A stretch of 64,000 nucleotides of DNA, taken from assembly GCF_011682045.1 (NCBI RefSeq), contig NZ_VVIW01000001.1, positions 248,001-312,000 of the forward strand, in the 5' to 3' direction. Shown piece by piece: positions 33,123-42,300 of the stretch. This DNA is from Massilia aquatica (GTDB lineage: Bacteria; Pseudomonadota; Gammaproteobacteria; Burkholderiales; Burkholderiaceae_D). The translations under genes were made by a program, and so were the position numbers. Below the pieces are notes generated by a model. The model was not told where the DNA came from, did no database searches, and saw only the letters and a program-made list of their open reading frames with translations. Numbering within the stretch: the stretch's first letter is position 1; the number at the start of each line of letters is the position of its first letter.

Positions 33123-34412
33123 TCAAGCCAGCTTGGCAAACACCCGGCGCGCCGCCGCGATGGTTTCTTCGATCACCGCGTCATCGTGCTGTGCCGACAC
33201 AAAGCCCGCCTCGAACGCGGCCGGCGCGAAGTACACGCCTTCGTCCAGCATCGCGTGGAAGAAGGCATTGAAGCGGGTCTTATCGCCCGCCATCATCTCG
33301 GCATAGCTGCCCGGCACTTCTTCGCTGAAGTAAATCCCGAACATGCCGCCCACCGAGTCGGCGCAGAAGGTCACGCCCGCTTCTTTGGCCGCCTGCGCCA
33401 GCCCGGCCGCCAGCTTTGCCGTCTGCGCCGTCAGCTTCTCGTAGAAACCCGGCTGCTGGATCAGCTTCAGGGTGGTCATGCCGGCCGCCACCGCCACCGG
33501 ATTGCCCGACAGGGTGCCGGCCTGGTACACGGCCCCGATCGGCGCCATGTTCTGCATCAGTTCCGCGCGCCCGCCGAAGGCCGCCACCGGCATGCCGCCG
33601 CCGATGACCTTGCCCAGCGCGGTCAGGTCCGGCACGATGTCGTACAGCGCCTGCGCCCCGCCCAGCCCCACGCGGAAGCCGCACATGACTTCGTCGAAAA
33701 TCAGGATCGCGCCATGCTTGGTGCACAGCGCGCGCATGGCGCGCAGGAATTCCGGCGTGGCCTTGATCAGGTTCATGTTGCCGGCCACCGGTTCGACGAT
33801 CACGCAGGCGATGGTGTCGCCCATCGAGGCGAACGCGTCTTTCAGCTGGGCCACATTGTTATAGTCGAGCACCAGGGTGTGCTTCACAAAATCTTCCGGC
33901 ACGCCGGCCGAGGTCGGGTTGCCGAAGGTCAGCAAGCCGCTGCCGGCCTTGACCAGCAGCGAGTCGGCGTGGCCGTGGTAGCAGCCTTCGAACTTGACGA
34001 TCTTGTCGCGTCCGGTGGCGCCGCGCGCCAGGCGCAGCGCGCTCATGGTCGCCTCGGTGCCCGACGAGACCAGGCGCACCTGCTCGATCGACGGCACCAG
34101 GCGGCAGATTTCTTCGGCCATCAGGATTTCGCCTTCGGTCGGCGCGCCGAACGAGAGCCCGCGCGCGGCCGCATCCTGCACCGCTTTCACCACTTCCGGA
34201 TGGGCGTGGCCGACGATGGCCGGACCCCACGAGCCGATGTAGTCGATGTAGCGCTTGCCGTCGGCATCCCAGAAGTAGGGGCCTTCGGCGCGGGTGATGA
34301 AGCGCGGCGTGCCGCCCACCGATTTAAAGGCGCGCACCGGCGAATTAACGCCGCCCGGGGTGGTTTTCTGGGCGCGCGCGAACAGCGTGTTATTCAGGGA
34401 GTCTTGGTTCAT
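33123..34412 (-). CDS. hemL: Glutamate-1-semialdehyde 2,1-aminomutase
   Basis: This 429-residue PLP enzyme makes 5-aminolevulinate in the C5 heme pathway. The start [20 protein letters not shown] (6-25) is diagnostic, with [18 protein letters not shown] (about 124-141), [10 protein letters not shown] (about 244-253) and the PLP lysine in [16 protein letters not shown] (about 268-283). The ATG at 34412 overlaps the ThiD-like stop codon by four bases, so the two genes are co-translated. An open frame extends much further upstream, but that region is the thiD-like gene read in another frame. Confidence 0.95.
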   Translation of the reverse strand: MNQDSLNNTLFARAQKTTPGGVNSPVRAFKSVGGTPRFITRAEGPYFWDADGKRYIDYIGSWGPAIVGHAHPEVVKAVQDAAARGLSFGAPTEGEILMAEEICRLVPSIEQVRLVSSGTEATMSALRLARGATGRDKIVKFEGCYHGHADSLLVKAGSGLLTFGNPTSAGVPEDFVKHTLVLDYNNVAQLKDAFASMGDTIACVIVEPVAGNMNLIKATPEFLRAMRALCTKHGAILIFDEVMCGFRVGLGGAQALYDIVPDLTALGKVIGGGMPVAAFGGRAELMQNMAPIGAVYQAGTLSGNPVAVAAGMTTLKLIQQPGFYEKLTAQTAKLAAGLAQAAKEAGVTFCADSVGGMFGIYFSEEVPGSYAEMMAGDKTRFNAFFHAMLDEGVYFAPAAFEAGFVSAQHDDAVIEETIAAARRVFAKLA

Positions 34413-35245
34413 GGCTTGCTCGATAAGGAAATGGGGTGGGCGAAAAATTTGTTGGGCACCAGCTTGCCCATGCCGAAGCGCTGCGCATTGGCCAGCGCGC
34501 CGACGGTGAACTCCTGGGCCGCCTGGATGGCGTCGATCGGCTCGAACTGGCGCGCCATGAGCGCGGCCAGCGCGCCCGACAAGGTGCTGCCGGCGCCCAC
34601 GAACGGACCGGGAAAATGCTGCCAGTTGAAGGTGCCGACCACGCCGTTTTCGTCGAACAGGGTGTTGGCCAGCTGCGCGCCGGCGCCCGTGCCGCTCGAA
34701 CCGGTGCATTTGACCAGCACATACTGGCAGCCCATGCCGGTCAGTTCCGCCACGTCTTCTTTCAGCATGTCGCCGCCGCCGTCGCGCCAGGTCTCGGCCA
34801 TGCGCGCCAGTTCCACCTGCGTGAGCAGCAGCACGGTCGCCTGCGGCACCAGGATCTGGCGGATCGCGCCGAGCATGTCGTCGTCGGCCAGGCCCGAATC
34901 GGGCAGGCTCGATAAAAACGGGTCGAGGATCAGCGGCACGTCCGGATAGTCGGAGACGATTTCGGCAATCGCCGAGGCTTGCTCGATGCTGGTCAGCGCG
35001 CCCACCTTGAAGGCCGCCACCGGCATGTCTTCGAGCACCACGCGGGCCTGGTCGCAGACCCAGTCGGCGTCGACCTCCTGCACGTCTTCGACCCTCGCGG
35101 TGTCGGAAATGAGAATGCCGGTCATGACCGACAGGCCGTGGCAGCCAAGGGCCGAAAAACACGCCAGGTCGGCCTGGATGCCGATAGCGCCTATGGGGTC
35201 GGACACGCCGAACGTTAAGATCAGAGGAGAAGTTTGGATTTGCAC
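34409..35245 (-). CDS. Divergent ThiD-like (hydroxymethylpyrimidine kinase family) protein
   Basis: This 278-residue ribokinase-fold protein shows the ThiD layout ([20 protein letters not shown], about 22-41; [22 protein letters not shown]). Several family signatures are altered: the usual Gly/Ser-rich GSDxSGGAG is [11 protein letters not shown], the AQNT-like substrate stretch is ISDT, and the GTGC anion-hole motif reads GAGS, losing the cysteine. It is translated from a GTG and coupled to hemL. It may still phosphorylate a pyrimidine or vitamin B6-like substrate, but standard ThiD activity is not certain. No other thiamine gene is close. Confidence 0.75.
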   Translation of the reverse strand: MQIQTSPLILTFGVSDPIGAIGIQADLACFSALGCHGLSVMTGILISDTARVEDVQEVDADWVCDQARVVLEDMPVAAFKVGALTSIEQASAIAEIVSDYPDVPLILDPFLSSLPDSGLADDDMLGAIRQILVPQATVLLLTQVELARMAETWRDGGGDMLKEDVAELTGMGCQYVLVKCTGSSGTGAGAQLANTLFDENGVVGTFNWQHFPGPFVGAGSTLSGALAALMARQFEPIDAIQAAQEFTVGALANAQRFGMGKLVPNKFFAHPISLSSKP

Positions 35246-35302
35246 GGCCGGTAGATTAAGATGCCTGATTCGGCATTTTACTAGATAGAAGGGTAGTCCA
35301 AC

Positions 35303-35506
35303 GTGAGCAGCAATGAATCAACCGGCGCACCAGGCGCCGCTTTCCAGACCTGGATGTGCCTGATCTGCGGCTGGGTCTACGACGAGGCCGCCGGCCTGCC
35401 CGACGAAGGCATCGCCCCCGGCACCCGCTGGGCCGATGTGCCCATGAATTGGACCTGCCCGGAGTGCGGCGCCCGTAAAGACGACTTCGAAATGACAGTT
35501 ATCTGA
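35303..35506 (+). CDS. Rubredoxin
   Basis: This 67-residue electron carrier has two Cys pairs for one iron, CLICGWVYDEA (about 19-29) and CPECGARKDDFE (about 52-63), with the usual GIAPGTRWADVP between. The first 18 residues are a short extension. The start is a GTG with an AAGGG-type site. Rubredoxin next to the pilG operon is a conserved arrangement in Burkholderiales. It is divergent from thiD-hemL. Confidence 0.92.
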   Translation: MSSNESTGAPGAAFQTWMCLICGWVYDEAAGLPDEGIAPGTRWADVPMNWTCPECGARKDDFEMTVI

Positions 35507-35611
35507 TTGGCATGAGGCTTATTGCCGACACATGTTGACTAGCCGCAACATTAAGGGGACAAAAGGGTTGCCCTATGATATCGTTCATGCTCATGCCGAG
35601 TGAAACTGAAT

Positions 35612-36013
35612 ATGACGACATTGCCGCAACCGAACGTACTGAAAATCATGGTGATCGACGACAGCAGCACGATTCGTCGATCGGCCGAGATTTTCCTCAC
35701 CCAGGCAGGATATCAGGTGGTGCTGGCCGAAGATGGCTTCGATGCCCTGGCCAAGATTAACGACCATCATCCGTCGCTGATCTTCTGCGACATCCTGATG
35801 CCGCGCCTGGACGGCTACCAGACCTGTGCGCTGATCAAGCGCAGTGCGCGTTTTCATGCCACCCCGGTGCTGATGCTGTCGTCGAAAGACGGCCTGTTCG
35901 ACCGGGCGCGCGGCCTGATGGTCGGCTCCTCCGCCTATCTGACCAAACCCTTTAGCAAAGACAGTCTGCTTAGCGCCGTGCGCGAGCACACTGCCGATAC
36001 CGTTTCAAAATAA
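35612..36013 (+). CDS. pilG: Twitching motility response regulator PilG
   Basis: This protein of about 133 residues is a single receiver domain with the acid pair in MVIDDSSTIRRSAEIFL, phospho-acceptor Asp in FCDILMPRLDGY (near residue 58), Ser in MLSSKDG and Lys in LTKPFSK. It acts in the Chp chemosensory pathway, where ChpA phosphorylates PilG to promote pilus extension. I chose the ATG at 35612; a GTG at 35600 would add four residues, and the ribosome binding site does not decide. It is the first gene of pilG-pilH-pilI-pilJ-chpA. Confidence 0.9.
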   Translation: MTTLPQPNVLKIMVIDDSSTIRRSAEIFLTQAGYQVVLAEDGFDALAKINDHHPSLIFCDILMPRLDGYQTCALIKRSARFHATPVLMLSSKDGLFDRARGLMVGSSAYLTKPFSKDSLLSAVREHTADTVSK

Positions 36014-36028
36014 TTACTGGAGCCTCCC

Positions 36029-36400
36029 GTGGCCATACAAAAAATCCTGATCGTCGACGATTCCCCGACCGAGCGTTACTACCTGACCGACATCCTGGTC
36101 AAAGCCGGCTTCACCGTGACCACCGCCGAAAACGGCGAGGAAGCCCTGCTCAAGATCAAGGAAGACAAACCTGAACTGATCCTGATGGACGTGGTCATGC
36201 CTGGCGCGAACGGCTTCCAGGTCACCCGCACCATCGCGCGCGACCCCGAGCTGGGCGACGTGCCGATCATCATCTGCAGCAGCAAGAACCAGGAAACCGA
36301 CCGTGTCTGGGGCCTGCGCCAGGGCGCGCGCGACTACATGGTCAAGCCGGTCGACGCCGAACTGCTGCTGGCGAAGATCGCCGCCCTCGGCGGCGCCTAA
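36029..36400 (+). CDS. pilH: Response regulator PilH
   Basis: This 123-residue receiver domain begins with a GTG, has TGGAG upstream, and shows KILIVDDSPTERYYLTDIL, phospho-acceptor Asp in ILMDVVMPGANGFQ (near residue 53) and Lys in YMVKPVD. In the Chp system PilH opposes or tunes PilG output. It lies 15 bp after pilG and four bases before pilI. Confidence 0.92.
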   Translation: MAIQKILIVDDSPTERYYLTDILVKAGFTVTTAENGEEALLKIKEDKPELILMDVVMPGANGFQVTRTIARDPELGDVPIIICSSKNQETDRVWGLRQGARDYMVKPVDAELLLAKIAALGGA

Positions 36401-36403
36401 ATC

Positions 36404-36946
36404 GTGAGCGACGTCGATTTCGCCCCAGTTGCCCCAATCGCTTCCGCGCCCAGCGATGGCGCGGGACGCCGCACCCGCCTGCGCGAGTACCAGGTGCAGC
36501 TGCTCGAACGCATGCAGGCGGCGCGCACCAACAGCGGTGCGCGCGTCAACCAGCTGGGGGTCTTGATCGGCGCCGAGCGCTTCCTGCTCGACCTCACCCA
36601 GGCCGGCGAGATCGTGCCGGTGCCGCCGGTGACGGTGGTGCCGCTGACGCAGCCGTGGTACCTGGGCCTGGCCAATATCCGGGGCAACCTGGTTGGCCTG
36701 ATCGATTTCGCGCGCTTCCAGGGAGGCTCCGAAACGCAGGTTGGCCCGGACAGCCGCATCGTCACCCTGGCCAGCCACCTGGGCTTTAACTGCGGCCTGC
36801 TGGTGGCCCGCGTCTACGGCCTGCGCCACGCCGGCGACATGGAAGTCATTGGCGACAGATTACGCGATACCGACGCGAACGAATGGATCCCGCTCGACCT
36901 GGCGGCCCTCGTCACCGATGCGCGGTTTTTGCACGTTGGATTTTAA
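36404..36946 (+). CDS. pilI: CheW-like coupling protein PilI
   Basis: This 180-residue protein contains a CheW domain (about 45-175) with [20 protein letters not shown] and [17 protein letters not shown]. It would link the PilJ receptor to the ChpA kinase. A basic, Ala/Arg-rich N-terminus precedes the domain. The start is GTG. The order pilG-H-I-J-chpA supports the name. Confidence 0.9.
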   Translation: MSDVDFAPVAPIASAPSDGAGRRTRLREYQVQLLERMQAARTNSGARVNQLGVLIGAERFLLDLTQAGEIVPVPPVTVVPLTQPWYLGLANIRGNLVGLIDFARFQGGSETQVGPDSRIVTLASHLGFNCGLLVARVYGLRHAGDMEVIGDRLRDTDANEWIPLDLAALVTDARFLHVGF

Positions 36947-36990
36947 GCCGCAGTCATAAGTGGCCATACCTTAAGAAACTGGGAGCTGGA

Positions 36991-39306
36991 ATGGGATTTG
37001 CATGGAAGAGTACCCCAAAGGGTGAGCCGGTACCGGATACTGAATTCGGTCCCGACCTGGAGGCTGCGGCCTTGAACAAGGACGACGCGCCGGCGGGCGT
37101 GCAGAACGTGATCGACGACAGCCATCGCGCCGAACTCGATCAGCACGACGAGCTGCGCCTGGCCAATATCATGGGCCGCAAGCGGCGCGACGACGATGAC
37201 GACGGCGAGGTGGAAGCGCGCCTGCCGTTCATCGGCCATTTGTCGTTGCCGCGCCAGCTGCGTATCTTGCTGATGGTGTTCGTGGCCGGCATCCTGGTCA
37301 CCGTGCTGGCGCTGTGGCGCAACGCGGCCAGTAGCTCCGACGCATCTGCCCAGACGCAGATCGCGTCGGACGCCCTGATGCACTCCCAGCGTATCGGTAA
37401 AGCGGCGCCTAACGCGATCCAGGGTAACCCGGAAGCGTTCGCGCAGCTCGAGCAAAGCCGTGCCCAGCTCAACGCCGACCTGACCGCGCTGCAGCGTGGC
37501 GGCAAGATCGGCGGCGTGCAGCTGCCGACCCCACCGGCGAGCATGAACCGCCTGATCGCCGCGGCCAAGACCAAGTGGGTCAGCACCGACAATGCCGCCG
37601 GCACCATCATGAAGATGAAGCCGGAACTGACGGGCTTCGAAAAGACCCTGCGCCAGCTCGACACGCTCTCGCCAGAGCTGTTGACGATGACCGAAGAACT
37701 GCTCAACGACAAAGTCCAGCGCGGCGGCACGCCACGTGAACTGGCGGCGATCGGCCGTTTGATGATGCTGACCCAGCGCCTCTCGCGCAGCGCCAGCGAG
37801 TTCCTGACCTCGGGCGGTATTCGTCCCGAAACCGCGTTCCAGCTGGGCCGCGACACCACCACCTTCCGTACCACGGTCGAAGGCTTCCTGAACGGGAACG
37901 AGACCATGCAGCTGTCGGCGACCAAGGACGCGGAACTGCGCGTCAAGCTCGAACAGATCAAATCGAAATTCGACACCTACCAGAAACTGGTGGCTTCGAT
38001 CCTCGACAACCTGCCGAAATTCACGGCCGCCAAAGGCGCCGAACAGTCGATCTTCTACGAGAACGAAGAAGTCAAATCGCTGCTGACCAAAGTGCAGGTG
38101 GGCTTCCGTAACGAGCAGGATTCGAGCACCGTATGGTTCTGGATCATGGCGGTAGCCACCATGTTCACCCTGGGCGTCGGCGTCAGTATCGCCCGCGTCA
38201 TGCTGCAAGACTCGCGTACCCGGGCCCGCGGCGCCGATGTGCGTCGCCAGGAAGCGGAATCGATGCGCCAGCTGGCGCAGTCGAAGGAAGAAGAAGCGAA
38301 AGCGACCAACGACCAGAATCAGGCAGCTATTTTGCGCCTGATGAACGAACTCCAGGAAGTGGCGGACGGTGACTTGACCGTGCACGCAACGGTGTCGGAA
38401 GACATTACCGGCGCGATTGCCGACTCGGTTAACTATACGGTCGAAGAGCTGCGCGGCCTGGTGGAACGCGTCACGACAACGGCCGAGCAGGTGACGTCGG
38501 CATCGACCAACGCGCAGAATATTTCGACCGACCTGCTGGCGGCGACCGAGCAGCAGTCGCGCGAGATCCAGGAAGCGTCCGAGACGGTTCTGAAAATGGC
38601 GAACGAAATTACCGACGTATCGAAGTCGGCGAATGAATCGGCAGAGGTTGCGCGCCAGTCGGTTGCGGCGGCATTGCAAGGTTCGACGGCGGTGGAAAAC
38701 TCGATCAAGGGTATGCACGAGATCCGCGAGCAGATCCAGGAAACCTCGAAACGCATCAAGCGGCTGGGCGAATCGTCCCAGGAGATTGGCGAGATCACGG
38801 AACTGATTTCCGACATTACCGAACAGACCAACGTACTGGCGCTGAACGCGGCGATTCAGGCGGCATCGGCCGGCGAAGCCGGTCGCGGCTTCTCGGTGGT
38901 TGCGGAAGAGGTCCAGCGACTGGCGGAACGTTCGGCGGAAGCGGCAAAACAGATCGGCGCGCTGGTGCGTACCATTCAGACCGATACCCACGACGCGGTG
39001 GCCGCTATGGAAAAATCGACGCAGGGTGTGGTCGAGGGAGCCAGGCTGTCCGATGCCGCGGGTGCCGCACTGTCCGACATTTCGCGCGTTTCGAACCGTC
39101 TTGCGGAACTGATTCAGGGCATTTCGTTCGCAACCGAGCTGCAAGCGACATCGGCCAACGATGTGGCGCACAACATTCAGCACATCTTGTCGGTGACCGA
39201 AAATACCCAGGACGGTACGCAGCAAACCGCCCAATCGATTCGCCAACTGTCGCTGCTGGCGCAGGAACTGAAAAACTCGGTATCGCGCTTCCGCGTGGTG
39301 GCTTGA
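36991..39306 (+). CDS. pilJ: Methyl-accepting chemotaxis receptor PilJ
   Basis: This 771-residue receptor has an acidic cytoplasmic N-terminus (1-80), membrane helix 1 (about 86-105), a periplasmic PilJ-type domain (about 110-375), helix 2 (about 383-405), HAMP-like and coiled-coil regions, and the signalling hairpin [20 protein letters not shown] (about 617-636). It senses pilin or surface contact and controls ChpA. The ATG at 36991 follows GGGAGCTGGA; the longer frame overlaps pilI and is not supported. The end [17 protein letters not shown] is typical of PilJ. Confidence 0.93.
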   Translation: MGFAWKSTPKGEPVPDTEFGPDLEAAALNKDDAPAGVQNVIDDSHRAELDQHDELRLANIMGRKRRDDDDDGEVEARLPFIGHLSLPRQLRILLMVFVAGILVTVLALWRNAASSSDASAQTQIASDALMHSQRIGKAAPNAIQGNPEAFAQLEQSRAQLNADLTALQRGGKIGGVQLPTPPASMNRLIAAAKTKWVSTDNAAGTIMKMKPELTGFEKTLRQLDTLSPELLTMTEELLNDKVQRGGTPRELAAIGRLMMLTQRLSRSASEFLTSGGIRPETAFQLGRDTTTFRTTVEGFLNGNETMQLSATKDAELRVKLEQIKSKFDTYQKLVASILDNLPKFTAAKGAEQSIFYENEEVKSLLTKVQVGFRNEQDSSTVWFWIMAVATMFTLGVGVSIARVMLQDSRTRARGADVRRQEAESMRQLAQSKEEEAKATNDQNQAAILRLMNELQEVADGDLTVHATVSEDITGAIADSVNYTVEELRGLVERVTTTAEQVTSASTNAQNISTDLLAATEQQSREIQEASETVLKMANEITDVSKSANESAEVARQSVAAALQGSTAVENSIKGMHEIREQIQETSKRIKRLGESSQEIGEITELISDITEQTNVLALNAAIQAASAGEAGRGFSVVAEEVQRLAERSAEAAKQIGALVRTIQTDTHDAVAAMEKSTQGVVEGARLSDAAGAALSDISRVSNRLAELIQGISFATELQATSANDVAHNIQHILSVTENTQDGTQQTAQSIRQLSLLAQELKNSVSRFRVVA

Positions 39307-39333
39307 GAACCCGGTTGATTTATCAAGGTAAGC

Positions 39334-42300
39334 ATGACCACTACTGACAATTCGCACGTGCCGCAGTTCGACACAGGACCCCTGTCCTGGGTCATGAGCG
39401 AGATCCGCGATGCGCTGGGCCGCTCCAACACCGCGCTGTCCGAGGCGGCGGAGCATACGGCGGAAGCCCAGGCAAGTTCGCTCAAACATGCGAAAGCCTA
39501 TCTGCACCAGGCGCATGGCGCCTTGCAGATGGTCGATGTCGACGGCGCCGGCGCCATGACCGAAGCCGCCGAGAGCGCGCTGGACCGCTTCAAGGATGGC
39601 CTGCTCGACTGCACGCCCGAGCGCGCGCAAGTCATCGCCCACGCCTACCAGGCGGTGATCGAGTATCTCGAAGAACTGCTCTCGGGCGCGCCACAGCAGC
39701 CGGCGCGCCTGTTCCCTTACTACCGCGCGCTCAAGGAAATGCTGGGCGCCGACCGGATCCACCCGGCCGACCTGTTTTTCGCCGACCTGTCGGCGCCGGT
39801 GTCGCTCAAGCGCCATGTGGCGAGCGACGCGGCGCCGGACTACGCGGCCTGCCGCACGCGTTTCGAAAAAGCGCTGCTGCCGTTCCTGAAAAGCGCCGAC
39901 AAAACCAGCCAGCAGCAGCACGCCCAGGTGTTACTGGACGCGATCGCCCACGTGGCCGACGCCCAGGACCAGCCTTTGCCGCGCACCTTCTGGATGGCGA
40001 TGCAGGGCTTCGCCGAACTGGTGGCCCAGGGCCACCTGGCCAGCGACCTGTATGTCAAACAGCTTTTCGGCCTGATCAATCTGCAGATCCGCCGCCTCTC
40101 GCAAGGCCAGGTCAGCCTGCCCGAAACGATGCTGCGCGACGCCCTGTTCTTCATGGCCGCCGTGCCCAATCCGCCGCCGACGGCGCTGGCCCTGCGCCGT
40201 GCCTATCATCTGGACGGCATGGTGCCGGCCGATTACGATACGCGCCGCTACGGCCGCATCGACGCCGACGCGCTGAAAACGGCCAAGGAAGCCCTGGCCA
40301 AGGCCAAGAGCCACTGGGACCGCCTGTCGGTCGAACCGCTGCCGGCGCTGGAAACCGAATTTGTCGAACTGCTCAATACCATGGCAGCCGCCGGCGAGAA
40401 GCTGGGCGCTCCGGCGCTGGCGCGCCTGCAGCGGCAGATGGTGCACGTGGCCACCGCCACGGCCGCGACCAAGCATAACAGCGTGTTCAGTCTCGAAATG
40501 GCGACCGCCATGCTGTTCATCGAGAACAGCCTGGATAAAATCCGCCAGCTGCCCGACGATTTCGAGGCCCACGCCGACATCATCGGCGCGCGCCTGACCG
40601 CCATTGGCGCCGGCGAAACGCCGCCCGAAGCGCCGCAATGGCAGGGCGACCTGTCGCGCCGCATCCAGCACGAGCAGACCGTCGCCGTGCTGGCCGCCGA
40701 AATGAAAAACGGCTTGCGCCAGGTCGAAAAAGTCCTCGACGACTATTATTCCGACACCAGCAAGCGCGCCACCCTGGCCCAGATCGATCCGGTCCTGCAC
40801 CAGTTGCAGGGCGCCGTGGCCATCCTCGACCAGGAAGACGCGATGCGCGCCGCCCTGCACGTCAAGGATGCGGTACGCACCCTGGCCGCGGCCGAAGGCA
40901 ATCCGGAACTGGAAGCGGCCTCGCTGCAAAACATCGCCCAGAACATCGGCGCGCTGGGCTTTTTTGTCGACATGCTGGCCAAGAACGTCGACGAAGCGCG
41001 CGAGCGCTTCACCTTCGATAGCAGCGAGGGCATGCTGCGCGCCGTTCCGTTCGAAAAACCGGCGCATGGCGAATCGCAATTCGACCAGGAACCGGTGCTC
41101 GAGATCGAGCCTATCTCTGTGATCGACGCCCCTGCGCCAGTCGCGCCAGTGGTCGAAGAAGAAGTCAGGATGCCGGTCGTGGTGGCCGCACCCGCGCCAC
41201 CGGGCGACGACGAAATCGAAGCCGAACTGCTCGAAATTTTCATCTCCGAAGCGCAGGAAGTGCTGGCCTTTGTCGGCTCGACCCTGCCGGCCGCGCAAAG
41301 CATGCCGAACAACCTGGAAACGCTGACGATGCTGCGGCGCTCCTTCCACACCCTCAAGGGCAGTGGACGCATGGTCGGCCTGAACAACTTTGCCGAAGGC
41401 GCAGCCGCCGTCGAAAAAGTGATGAACCTGTGGTTGTCGGAAGAACGCGCCGCCGACGCCAACCTGCTGGCCTTGCTGACCTACGCCACCACCGACATGA
41501 CCGCCTGGGTCGAGCAGCTGGCCGCTAGCGGCAGCTCGCAGCGCACCAGCGAAGCACTGGTCGCCGCCGCCGAACGCGTGCAGCATGGCGAAGCGTTCTC
41601 GGTCGACGCAGGGTCACGCGACAGCGCGGACGAGGCCCCGGCCGCGCCGCTTGTCGAAGAGATCGTGGCAGCCGCGCCGGTGGACGAGCATCACGACGAA
41701 CACTTTGCGATCGACGATTCGTTCGAACCGATGATTCTCGACGACATCATCGCCCTGCCTGCGACCGAGAGCGCAGCGCCTGGCAATGTGATCGAGTTCC
41801 CGGTACCGGGCACCATCGCCGCCGACGACGACAATACCAAGCGCATTGGCGAACTCGAAATCCCGCTGCCGCTGTATAACATCTACCTCGCCGAGACCGA
41901 CGAGCTGGTTCGCCTGTTAAGCCAGGACTTCGCCGAATGGCGTCACGAACCGCAGCGCCAGGTCACGCCGGAAGCCGAAAAAGCCGCGCATACCCTGGCC
42001 GGCACTTCGGCCACGGTGGGCTTCCACGCCCTGCGCGAAATCGCCTACGAAGTCGAAATGGTGCTCAAGAGCCCCGCGCCGGTGTTCGACGACGCCCAGC
42101 GCGACCTGCTCGACGAAACCATCGAGCGCGTGCGCCACATGCTGCAGCGCTTCGCGCTGGGCGAACTGGCGCCGGCCGAGCCGGATCTGGTGGCACGCCT
42201 GCACGTCCTGCGCGAGCAGCTGGCGGCGCAGGAAGCGGCCGCCGTGTTTGCGGGCGCCGACGAAGATCTGGCACGCCGCCTGGACGGCCTGTTTGCCGAA

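Noticed and set aside
33123-35162. A 679-codon minus-strand frame covering hemL and beyond
   Set aside because: Only the last 429 codons are HemL; the upstream part is the thiD-like gene read in another frame. The ATG at 34412 matches the family start.
36943-39921. A 992-codon open frame on the minus strand
   Set aside because: It is antisense to pilJ and chpA, whose proteins match known families end to end. Long antisense frames are common in GC-rich DNA with strong third-base bias.
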